This document shows positions 1 through 6,489 of a stretch of 6,513 nt of DNA, piece by piece. Source of the DNA: Victivallales bacterium (GTDB lineage: Bacteria > Verrucomicrobiota > Lentisphaeria > Victivallales > JAADHT01); assembly GCA_016930955.1 (NCBI GenBank), contig JAFGFR010000138.1, forward strand, positions 1 to 6,513. Direction: 5' to 3'. The notes below the pieces were generated by a model. It had not been told where the DNA came from, ran no database searches, and saw only the letters and a list, made by a program, of their open reading frames with translations. Made by a program: the position numbers and the translations under genes. The first letter of the stretch is position 1. Every line of letters begins with the position of its first letter.

Positions 1-2340
1 CTTCGGGTTGACATTGAGGTCAAAGGCATCGATGGCGTGACAATCTGGAGCGATCATGACCGCACCGTCACAAATCACAGTCAACGGCTGGAAGGCAGCA
101 GCAAGGAAATCGCTCCCGGCGCCTACACCATGATTGTGACTGTCCGGCGGGGCGACAAGGCGTTGGGCAGCGAGAAGCTGGATTTTTACCGACCCGGCCG
201 GGCGGTGTGGTACGACAACCGTCATGGGTTTGACGATGTGGACAATGACCGGGTTCCCTATCCGTGGACGGACATGGGGGTGAGGGTTCAGGGTTCAGGG
301 GGCAGTGTTCAGGGGGCAGAAAATCAACAATCCAAAATCGTCTCCGTATGGGGCCGGGAATATCGTTTCGGCGCCGGGCTGCTGCCGGAACAGGTGACGA
401 CCCTCGGCGAGCCGATTCTCAGAGCGCCGATTCGGATGCGCATTCGCGGTGGCCAAGGACCGGAGATCGACACATCTGCCCTCGAAGCGAAAATCGAATG
501 GCCTCGGACGGATCGAACCCGCGTGGAAGGCATTCGCGCCGTGGATGCCGAGGGGCTCGCCATCACCAACACGTTCTGGGCTGAGTATGACGGTTTCTGC
601 TGGGCAACGCTCCGCGTAACGCCCAAGACCCCGCTGACCGTGGAAAGCATGGAGATCGAGGTTTCCATCGCCAGGGAATTCTCCGACGTCATCAAGGGCG
701 GAGGGGCCGTGGGCCGCGTGCGTCCGGAAGGCCATGATCTGCGCTACGGGATGGTCTGGCTCGGCAACGGGGACGGGGGTATTCAGTTCTTTATTGACGG
801 CGATCTCCGTCTTCAGGATCGAATAAACCGCAGCATGCGCCTCGATGTGGCCGAAGACGGCGCCGCGACACTGCGTTTGAAGATCGTTGACCAGCCGGTG
901 GATCTCAATGCGCCGCTGGAGATCGGATTCGGGTTCATGGCCACGCCGGTGCGCCCCAACATCACGCGCACACCCTATTTCAGGCGGAACAGCGTGATCG
1001 GCGGGGGCCCCTTCTATCCGTCCGGGCTGGAATCCCTTCCCGCCCCCGACCCGGGATCCGATGCGTATGGCTTCGGCGGCAAAGCCGGCCGCATCTACGT
1101 GTGGACAGACTGCGTCAGCATTGCCGTGGACGCTTCGGGCACGGAGGATTTCAGGCACTATGGCGCCGAATGGATGCGCGATCCGTTCCAGAAACCGCGC
1201 CTGGTCTGGAATACGCAGGCTATCAAGCCGTACGGATCCAAGTCGTTCCTGGACTACTTTGTCTGGCGGCACTGGCGCTACCAGAACAAGTACGGCTATG
1301 GCGGTCTCTACTACGACAATCCGAACCTCGAGCCGTTTGCAAACCGCGAACTCATCAAGCGGCTCTACAACGTGACGCTGGGCAACACGTTCCTCGCCGG
1401 CCGGGAGATGCCGATGGGCTTGGCATCCAACGGCTTTTACAACATGGTCTTCGGGGCGTTTTTCTCGTACCAGTGGAACGGCGAACATCTCAACTCGGCG
1501 ATTCACGCCGGGCAGCCGACCTATCTGGGCTTGATCGGTCCCGCCGTCTTCCGCGCCGAGTACATGGGACATAACTGGGGCTGGTCCCAGTTTTTCCTCG
1601 GTCAGGAGCGGCTGCGTCCCGAGTGGGTCGAGGCCAGCGGCGGCCCGGAGGCGGTGATTGACCAGTTTCAGGGTCTCGAACTGCTGCACGACTGCCGGCC
1701 GTCCGGCTGGCATATCCGGGGAGCGATGGATGCCGTGACCCAGCGTGCCGTCCGCGCCTATGAGCGACACGACCTGGCGCACTGGACCTATCAGTTCACG
1801 CCTTACTGGAAGCAAGACCTGGTGACGTTGCCGTCCGACAACATGTACGCATCGTTTTACATCGCCCGCCCGTCCGTGCTTGCGGCCACGAATCCCGCCG
1901 ACCACATGGGCTATCCGCATGGTCATCGCATGCGAACCTTCCGGCATTACTTCAACGGGCACGAGCACCTGCCTTATTACATTCAACGCGCCAATGCACA
2001 GGAGATCGAGGCGCAGAGGCAATGGATTGGCGGCATGCACGACAGAGCGGTGATGGTAGTGTATAACGACAGCGACTGGGAAGGTGAGATGCGCCTGAAG
2101 CCCGACTGGAAGAAGCTCGGCCTCGGGGTGCCGGAGACGCTGAAAGCCACCAACGCCGTACACTCGACCGGATTCCGTATTGAAAAAGGGAAGGACAAGG
2201 ACGGCAAGGAAGTCGAGAAGGCCGTGTTCTTTCCGCGCCCGGAGGAAACGGCGAAAATCGAGAACGGCGAACTGGTTTTCCCGATGACCAAGTTCAATTA
2301 CAGGATGATCGTATTTACCCAGAAAAATGAAAGCCAATAA
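1..2340 (+). CDS. Large glycoside-hydrolase-like protein (DUF6067/GH123-like), 5' end outside window
   Basis: The frame is open from base 1, so the gene starts upstream; the GTG at 37 is only the first in-window start codon and is probably internal. At least 779 codons are present. Three parts are visible: an N-terminal beta-rich region (about 1-1000) with a VSVWGREYRFG motif at 340-372, a probable TIM-barrel region (about 1030-2010), and a C-terminal beta domain ending FNYRMIVFTQ. The barrel region is rich in Trp, Tyr and His; candidate catalytic acids are the Asp of YYDN (1315-1317) and the Glu of NGEHL (1483-1485), but this assignment is inference. The overall pattern recalls DUF6067/GH123-like proteins of Lentisphaerota and Planctomycetota; substrate is unknown. 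A repeat tract adds roughly 18-19 residues inside the N-terminal region. G+C is higher than in the downstream genes. I am confident it is a real gene, moderately confident it is a glycosidase, and less sure of the family name. Confidence 0.8.
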   Translation, partial: LRVDIEVKGIDGVTIWSDHDRTVTNHSQRLEGSSKEIAPGAYTMIVTVRRGDKALGSEKLDFYRPGRAVWYDNRHGFDDVDNDRVPYPWTDMGVRVQGSGGSVQGAENQQSKIVSVWGREYRFGAGLLPEQVTTLGEPILRAPIRMRIRGGQGPEIDTSALEAKIEWPRTDRTRVEGIRAVDAEGLAITNTFWAEYDGFCWATLRVTPKTPLTVESMEIEVSIAREFSDVIKGGGAVGRVRPEGHDLRYGMVWLGNGDGGIQFFIDGDLRLQDRINRSMRLDVAEDGAATLRLKIVDQPVDLNAPLEIGFGFMATPVRPNITRTPYFRRNSVIGGGPFYPSGLESLPAPDPGSDAYGFGGKAGRIYVWTDCVSIAVDASGTEDFRHYGAEWMRDPFQKPRLVWNTQAIKPYGSKSFLDYFVWRHWRYQNKYGYGGLYYDNPNLEPFANRELIKRLYNVTLGNTFLAGREMPMGLASNGFYNMVFGAFFSYQWNGEHLNSAIHAGQPTYLGLIGPAVFRAEYMGHNWGWSQFFLGQERLRPEWVEASGGPEAVIDQFQGLELLHDCRPSGWHIRGAMDAVTQRAVRAYERHDLAHWTYQFTPYWKQDLVTLPSDNMYASFYIARPSVLAATNPADHMGYPHGHRMRTFRHYFNGHEHLPYYIQRANAQEIEAQRQWIGGMHDRAVMVVYNDSDWEGEMRLKPDWKKLGLGVPETLKATNAVHSTGFRIEKGKDKDGKEVEKAVFFPRPEETAKIENGELVFPMTKFNYRMIVFTQKNESQ
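284..338 (+). repeat. In-frame low-complexity repeat tract inside the first gene
   Basis: The heptamer GGGTTCA occurs twice in tandem (284-290, 291-297). GTTCAGGGGGCAG occurs twice as a 13-bp direct repeat (293-305, 307-319). An A-rich stretch built from AATCMA-like words (321-338) follows. The tract encodes a Gly/Ser/Gln-rich segment (RVQGSGGSVQGAENQQSK) between the conserved-looking PYPWTDMGV and VSVWGREY. The codon style differs sharply from the flanking sequence and the tract keeps the reading frame. It looks like a simple-repeat insertion or expansion in a surface loop; origin is inference. Confidence 0.65.
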
Positions 2341-2364
2341 ATTAAATGAAACAGGAAAAATAAG

Positions 2365-2370
2365 GGAGGA
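2365..2370 (+). promoter_or_regulatory. Strong ribosome binding site GGAGGA
   Basis: GGAGGA (within AAGGGAGGA) sits 8 nt before the ATG at 2379, an ideal anti-Shine-Dalgarno match and spacing. It is the strongest site in the window, yet the frame it opens stops after 16 codons (TGA 2427-2429), which points to a broken or leader gene. Confidence 0.6.
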
Positions 2371-2378
2371 AGTGTGCT

Positions 2379-2511
2379 ATGAAGTTTGAATGTCAAAGTC
2401 CCTTGGGGTCACTTCTTGCTCTGGACTGAGGAAAAGAACAATAAAAAGTATAGGATGGATCTTGGCGGCGACACAGGTCTCGGCGGTGAAGTTGGAGTTG
2501 CACGCTTGTAA
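2379..2511 (+). pseudogene. Frameshifted small gene or gene remnant (43 codons if one T is removed)
   Basis: From the ATG at 2379 the direct reading gives 16 residues (MKFECQSPLGSLLALD) before TGA. The adjacent +1 frame is open from 2383 to TAA at 2509-2511 and reads like real protein: ...VPWGHFLLWTEEKNNKKY, then RMDLGGDTGLGGEVGVARL. Deleting one T of the TTT at 2385-2387 joins the well-placed ATG and Shine-Dalgarno to this frame and gives a 43-residue product starting MKLNVKVPWG. So this is a one-base frameshift (mutation or sequencing error), a remnant of a longer gene, or less likely a programmed +1 shift. No family recognised. The Gly-rich second half may be the edge of a lost domain. Confidence 0.35.
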
Positions 2512-2534
2512 ATAACACAGCTCATGGGTTAAAA

Positions 2535-2657
2535 ATGCACGGAAAAACATACTCTATGGTATCGATAAATGTAAGCCGAAGTTTCAGTAAAGCTATGTCG
2601 GACAAGATCGCCCGTCGAGCAAAGGTGACAAGGATCAGGAAAGGAACACAAGCATGA
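2535..2657 (+). CDS. Possible 40-residue basic small protein
   Basis: ATG at 2535, TGA at 2655-2657. The product is rich in Ser, Lys and Arg; its C-terminal half (IARRAKVTRIRKGTQA) is strongly basic, and there is no hydrophobic segment. The frame is open further upstream to 2490, but no better start exists there. The Shine-Dalgarno is poor (only GGG at 2526-2528). Its stop overlaps the next ATG as ATGA (2654-2657), the usual sign of translational coupling, though with a chance probability that is not negligible. It may be a chance ORF or the second half of the decayed gene beginning at 2379. No family recognised. Confidence 0.2.
   Translation: MHGKTYSMVSINVSRSFSKAMSDKIARRAKVTRIRKGTQA
2637..2646 (+). 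promoter_or_regulatory. Strong ribosome binding site AGGAAAGGAA
   Basis: This purine-rich site lies 7 nt before the ATG at 2654 but 38 nt before the ATG at 2685. It therefore serves the 7-codon minicistron best, and could feed the GH95-like gene only through reinitiation. Confidence 0.5.
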
Positions 2658-2677
2658 GTGAAAAACTAATTGAGTAA
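2654..2677 (+). CDS. Seven-codon leader minicistron (MSEKLIE)
   Basis: ATG at 2654 is followed by seven codons, then TAA (2675-2677) and directly TAG (2678-2680). It has the best ribosome binding site near the GH95-like gene, and the next ATG (2685) lies 4 nt past the double stop. The alternative TTG (2670) for the same gene overlaps it in another frame. This geometry suits termination-reinitiation. It could instead be the true N-terminus of the glycosidase separated by a frameshift. Function is inference. Confidence 0.3.
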   Translation: MSEKLIE

Positions 2678-2684
2678 TAGAAAA

Positions 2685-5153
2685 ATGAAAGTATTTGATG
2701 GAGAAAAAGATAATGCTGTCCGGAATATTGTTTCCCGACATGATCTGATTTATGAACGGCCTCCAAGCTGCTGGCAGGACGGATTAGTCATGGGTAACGG
2801 CAGCCTTGGTGCGGTTTTCTATGCACCGCAGGCCTTGGAATGGGTCGTCAATAAGACTGATGTCATTGACTCCCGTCTCCCTGGAGTGAAACGGGTCATT
2901 CCCCGTAACGAAGCTGAGCGCATGGTCAAGTCTGGCGCTTCCGCCGCGTACTTCGAACGCGAGGAGAGGGGAACTGCGGGACCCCGTGGAATGGGACCGA
3001 AGACTTGTTGTCATCTGTGTATGGACATCGGGATGAGTGGAGGATCCGGGACACGCGGGATACCACCTGAAATCCACAGCCGCCTTTCCCTTCATGATGC
3101 AACTTTACGCCTGAATCTTGACAAGCACCTCTGCCATCCACGTGTCGAATCTTTTGTCAGGGCTGATGAGGATATGCTCTTGATCAAGGTCACTGACGTT
3201 TCTCCAGTGGTATCTTTCAATACCAGTATTTTTTTCTCCAGGCCTGAAGATATCGAACTGGAGACTCCCGAGCTTTGGCTCGAAGGCAAGCGGCTTATGA
3301 TGAGGATGAGCATGCCTGAAGGCGTTTCCTACGTGGCTGGCATTGAAGTAGTGACCAAGCCGAGCTCAGCATATAGGGAAACTGTGATGCCGCGCATCAG
3401 GGAAAAATATCGCGCCCCCGTCAAGGGGAAGCTTGAAGTTTCCCTCAGCGGACGTTTTGGCCTGATTAATGTCGGGGGTGATTTCGAACTCTATCTCGCT
3501 GTCGCAACGACGCGGGACAGCAAGGATCCGCTCGCAACGGTTCGCAAACGCCTCGATAAAGTCTGGTCCTGCGATTACATGGAAAATAAAAAGACACACT
3601 CCGCATGGTGGCGGGATTTCTGGAAAAGATCGAGTGTTGAGCTGGAGGACAAGGAACTTGAAAAATTATTTTATCAGTCCTTGTATGCACTAGGCTGTTC
3701 ATATCGCAAGGCACCATTATCCGGCCTTCTTGGTCTCTGCTATGGGCCTTCCGTCGGGCCGATGCAGATAACTCCCTGGAACGGAGACCTGCATCATGAT
3801 TTGAACGTGCAATGTCCTTTCTTTCCTGTCCATGCACTCAATCACAGCGATCTCTTTGATGCATATCTTGAGACCTATCAAGAATCTTTGCCTGAGGCCC
3901 GTCGTCTGGCGCGTGAGATATGGGGAGTTGATGGGGCGCAGTTCGATATGTGTTTTTCTGCACTTGGTAAATCCATTACAGGAGGAGTCGGGCATTACAG
4001 GTATTTTTTCGGCGGTTCTTATGTCGCCCTGATGCATTGCCTGAGCTGGAGATATCAAAGGGATGAGCGCCAGATGCGCGAAATGATATATCCCTTCCTG
4101 AAGGAAATCCTGCTTTTTTATCAGCGTATGGTGTCTAAAGGAAAGGATGGCAAAAAACATCTTTATCCAGCCCATGCCTGCGAACTTGACATCATGGACA
4201 CCGGTGATCCTGTGCAGGTGATATCCATGTTGAAAGTATGCCTGCAGACGGCTATTGAAGGGGCGGAACTGCTGGATGAGAAAGATAAGAAGCTCGTGGG
4301 CGAGTGGCGTGAACTTCTGGAAAACTTGCCGGAATATCCGCTGGGTGTAGACAATAAGGGCAGAACTGTGGTGTTGGACGGCGACAGGATTCCTGCAGAC
4401 CATCATGTCGGACAGGCAGGTTGCCTGCATCCCGTCTATCCATGCGGCGAAACTGACGAATACTCAGATCCGGAACTGCTGGCGCTTTACAATGCCACAC
4501 TGGATTCGGTCATCGAGAAGACCGCGCAGGTGTCGTACGCCGATGCCGAAGGCTTCCATTATCAATGTGTCTGGCAGTGCTTCTTCCGTGCGATGACCGC
4601 GCTTCGCCTTGGGCGCGGTGATGAATTCTGGAATCATTATCTTCCAATGTTCATGAAGGCGTATGTAAAGCCCAACGGACTTGTCAGCCATGATGCATGC
4701 GTCATTGTAGATCCGGAAATCAGCGAGAGGAACCTGGAAAATATCCCTCAGGAATCCCTGCTCGATGTCGGAGACCGGATGCCGAAGTTCGAGCCGTGGT
4801 GCGGTCACGGCGGGGGCGCAACACCAAATCCGGATGCCAAGCGGTTGGCCATTCCGCTGATTGAAGCCAGTGCCGATTATCTGACTATGATTACGGAGTG
4901 TATGCTGCAAAGCCATAAAGGTATCATCCGTGTTTTTCCCGCGTGGCCAATGGACAGGGATGCCAGATTTGAAAATTTTGTCGCCGAAGGAGATATCAAG
5001 GTGTCGTCTGAAATTAAAGATGGGGAAATAGTTTTTGTCGAACTGAGGAAAGGTGAAAATTGCCAACTGTCTTCGGCTAGGCTTAAATCCCCATGGACGG
5101 GGAAAATCAAGGAAGTAAGCCTTCGGGAATGTTCCCGCCTTGTTATGGAATGA
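2685..5153 (+). CDS. GH95-like glycosidase (alpha-L-fucosidase superfamily fold)
   Basis: 822 residues from the ATG at 2685; a TTG at 2670 would add five. ATG is preferred, but neither has a good Shine-Dalgarno. The N-terminal beta-sandwich carries the GH95-N signature at residues 21-46 (W-x-DGLVMGNGSLGAVF) and HPRVESFVRADEDMLLIKVTD-type sequence at 151-171. The (alpha/alpha)6 barrel spans about 320-750 with WNGDLHHDLNVQCPFFP (365-381), HACELDIMDTGDP (497-509), HHVGQAGCLHPVYP (573-586) and ECMLQSHKGIIRVFPAWP (738-755), then a short C-terminal beta domain. Length and domain order fit GH95. Glu500 aligns with the known general acid. By my eye alignment, the base pair Asn/Asp of characterised GH95 fucosidases is replaced by Asp372 and Glu727. 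No signal peptide, so probably cytoplasmic. Substrate could be fucoside, galactoside or another sugar. Likely co-transcribed with the next gene. Fold assignment firm, specificity open. Confidence 0.85.
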   Translation: MKVFDGEKDNAVRNIVSRHDLIYERPPSCWQDGLVMGNGSLGAVFYAPQALEWVVNKTDVIDSRLPGVKRVIPRNEAERMVKSGASAAYFEREERGTAGPRGMGPKTCCHLCMDIGMSGGSGTRGIPPEIHSRLSLHDATLRLNLDKHLCHPRVESFVRADEDMLLIKVTDVSPVVSFNTSIFFSRPEDIELETPELWLEGKRLMMRMSMPEGVSYVAGIEVVTKPSSAYRETVMPRIREKYRAPVKGKLEVSLSGRFGLINVGGDFELYLAVATTRDSKDPLATVRKRLDKVWSCDYMENKKTHSAWWRDFWKRSSVELEDKELEKLFYQSLYALGCSYRKAPLSGLLGLCYGPSVGPMQITPWNGDLHHDLNVQCPFFPVHALNHSDLFDAYLETYQESLPEARRLAREIWGVDGAQFDMCFSALGKSITGGVGHYRYFFGGSYVALMHCLSWRYQRDERQMREMIYPFLKEILLFYQRMVSKGKDGKKHLYPAHACELDIMDTGDPVQVISMLKVCLQTAIEGAELLDEKDKKLVGEWRELLENLPEYPLGVDNKGRTVVLDGDRIPADHHVGQAGCLHPVYPCGETDEYSDPELLALYNATLDSVIEKTAQVSYADAEGFHYQCVWQCFFRAMTALRLGRGDEFWNHYLPMFMKAYVKPNGLVSHDACVIVDPEISERNLENIPQESLLDVGDRMPKFEPWCGHGGGATPNPDAKRLAIPLIEASADYLTMITECMLQSHKGIIRVFPAWPMDRDARFENFVAEGDIKVSSEIKDGEIVFVELRKGENCQLSSARLKSPWTGKIKEVSLRECSRLVME

Positions 5154-5232
5154 GATTGAAAATAATGGATTGAAAAAACATTTGCGGAATCAAGCAGTTC
5201 CAGCAAAAAAAGAAGGGATGGGTAATTTTGGA

Positions 5233-6465
5233 ATGAAAACAAAAGATGTGGATTTGAAGAAAAATGTTTTGATAAGAAACGAAAAAGCTTCAGCGGATCA
5301 GCCTTGCGGGATTAGCCCGTCGCTTGTAAAACCAATATCTGGCTTGAAAGATGAGTGTCTGAATTGGGTGAAGAGTGTCCGTGATAATCCCGAGACGAAT
5401 TCCGGACATTATAAATACAACCGCCACATGCTGAGGCCATGCGGACTTGAATCAACCGCCCATGCAGTTTTCATCCTATGGATCCTTGACGCTCTGGACA
5501 AACATGAAGACAGGGACAACATGGTTCGTTTCCTCAAGTCAACCCAGGATCCGCTAACAGGCTATTTCAAAGATCCATTGCTAAATGACGGTGAATTGGC
5601 CTATACGGACGGGGCGCACTCCTGGCAGCACATATGGGATCACCATACTTACGTAGTTCACAATGCCCTGTTGCTGTGCGGGGAGTTACCGGATCACCCT
5701 CTGCCGAATTATTCCCACACGGATTTTGACAAAGTTGATCCGGAGGCATGGACGCGCGCCCTGGATTGGTCACAGCCATATCTTGTTGCCGAGGAATGGA
5801 TGACCACAGTGAAGGCTTATCTGACCAAGCATGCCGGCGAGCCTCATGTGACGGAAAGTCCTCAGATACAAAGTGCATTTAAGGCGATGGAATCAGTAAT
5901 TGAGCCTGAATCCGGAATGCCGATAAGGCTCGTAAAGGAAAATCCAGAAGGCCAAGGGCTGGGCGGTATTTTCAAGCTTCTGTTCGCTTATGTGTTCTGT
6001 GGCCGCGATTACCCTTATGCGGACAACGCCGTGCGATCAATTCTTAAGACGCAAAGCGATAAAGGAGATTTCGCCGGTGCCAATATGTGCATGAACTGGG
6101 ACGCAATTGTCGCGTTGCGCTTTCTCAGCGACGACCTGAGGAGAACGGCTCATCGGAAAAAGATTTTGCAGGCGTGCCAAAAGCTCGCAGAGCGCTTGTG
6201 CCGGGACTTTCGCAAGAGTGACGGAGGTTTCTCGTTCTTTCACAACACTTGTCTGCCCAATCACAACTCGGTGCGGGTATCGGCATATTATCCGGAAAGC
6301 GATGTGCTGGGAACCGCCATGTGCCTGGACAGTCTCGCAATTATGCAAAGATGGTGTTGTGGCAAACCGGGACGCAGCTTTCTGGATGTATGGACCTGTT
6401 ATGGTAAAAAGCCGGATGAACTAATGGAAACCTGTTTTCAAGTTTCAAGTGCAACTCGTTGTTAG
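5233..6465 (+). CDS. Uncharacterised alpha/alpha-toroid protein
   Basis: 410 residues from the ATG at 5233, chosen because a purine-rich GAAGGGATGGG (5212-5222) lies just upstream. ATG 5218 (415 residues) is possible but abuts that purine run; the frame is open back to 5140. The protein is mostly helical with QW-like repeats: FLKSTQDPLTGYF (about 100-112), ILKTQSDKGDF (270-280) and a weaker FRKSDGGFSF (326-335). That pattern is typical of alpha/alpha-toroid folds shared by terpenoid cyclases, prenyltransferases and some glycan-active enzymes. A conserved-looking YTDGAHSWQHIWDHHTYV motif (124-141) and GHYKYNRHMLRPCGLESTAH (58-77) are candidate active-site segments. No signal peptide or membrane segment. 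It follows the GH95-like gene by about 80 bp on the same strand, so a shared operon and a role in oligosaccharide processing are likely. No named family recognised; the terpene option fits the context poorly. Confidence 0.8.
   Translation: MKTKDVDLKKNVLIRNEKASADQPCGISPSLVKPISGLKDECLNWVKSVRDNPETNSGHYKYNRHMLRPCGLESTAHAVFILWILDALDKHEDRDNMVRFLKSTQDPLTGYFKDPLLNDGELAYTDGAHSWQHIWDHHTYVVHNALLLCGELPDHPLPNYSHTDFDKVDPEAWTRALDWSQPYLVAEEWMTTVKAYLTKHAGEPHVTESPQIQSAFKAMESVIEPESGMPIRLVKENPEGQGLGGIFKLLFAYVFCGRDYPYADNAVRSILKTQSDKGDFAGANMCMNWDAIVALRFLSDDLRRTAHRKKILQACQKLAERLCRDFRKSDGGFSFFHNTCLPNHNSVRVSAYYPESDVLGTAMCLDSLAIMQRWCCGKPGRSFLDVWTCYGKKPDELMETCFQVSSATRC
6436..6449 (+). repeat. Tandem heptamer TTTCAAG x2 at the 3' end of the toroid gene
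   Basis: TTTCAAG is repeated exactly (6436-6442, 6443-6449) and encodes part of the final CFQVSSATRC. Its heptamer form resembles the GGGTTCA pair at 284-297 in the first gene. Two copies may be chance. Confidence 0.4.
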
Positions 6466-6476
6466 TTTATTCTCTT

Positions 6477-6489
6477 GCGGCGAAGCCGC
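6477..6489 (+). terminator. Small G+C hairpin after the toroid gene, weak terminator candidate
   Basis: GCGGC (6477-6481), loop GAA, GCCGC (6485-6489) starts 11 nt after the stop codon. The 5-bp stem is all G/C. It is followed by TCTTAAA and not a clean T run, so rho-independent termination is uncertain; it could be a dispersed palindromic repeat. Confidence 0.35.

Larger units (their letters stand above)
2341..2684. other. Gene-poor interval between the two glycosidase genes
   Basis: No ORF over 60 codons on the + strand and no recognisable RNA gene. It contains two strong Shine-Dalgarno sequences (2365-2370 and 2637-2646), a coding-looking but frameshifted 43-codon segment, a 40-codon basic ORF and a 7-codon minicistron, each listed separately. 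I found no clear G+C-rich hairpin with a U tract, so read-through from the first gene into the second is possible. The interval could be a decayed gene or a leader region. Confidence 0.6.

Noticed and set aside
37..39. GTG as the start of the first gene
   Set aside because: The frame is open to base 1 and the upstream residues (LRVDIEVKGIDG) continue the same beta-rich pattern; no Shine-Dalgarno precedes the GTG.
295..2337. 680-codon open frame on the minus strand across the first gene
   Set aside because: It mirrors the + strand gene; high G+C and codon bias leave antisense frames open. The translation has no domain-like pattern, while the + strand product does.
2529..2741. 70-codon minus-strand ORF over the intergenic region
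   Set aside because: It overlaps the start of the GH95-like gene, is Phe/Ser/His/Cys-rich like antisense noise, and has no domain-like pattern.
3717..4430. 237-codon minus-strand ORF inside the GH95-like gene
   Set aside because: Antisense shadow of a region with clear GH95 motifs on the + strand.
5124..5137. Palindrome CGGGAA-TG-TTCCCG near the end of the GH95-like gene, as terminator
   Set aside because: It lies within coding sequence, has no T run after it, and the next gene follows closely.
5140..5142. TTG start for the toroid gene overlapping the end of the GH95-like gene
   Set aside because: No ribosome binding site, a rare start codon, and a low-complexity Lys/Asn-rich extension; later ATGs (5218, 5233) have better context.
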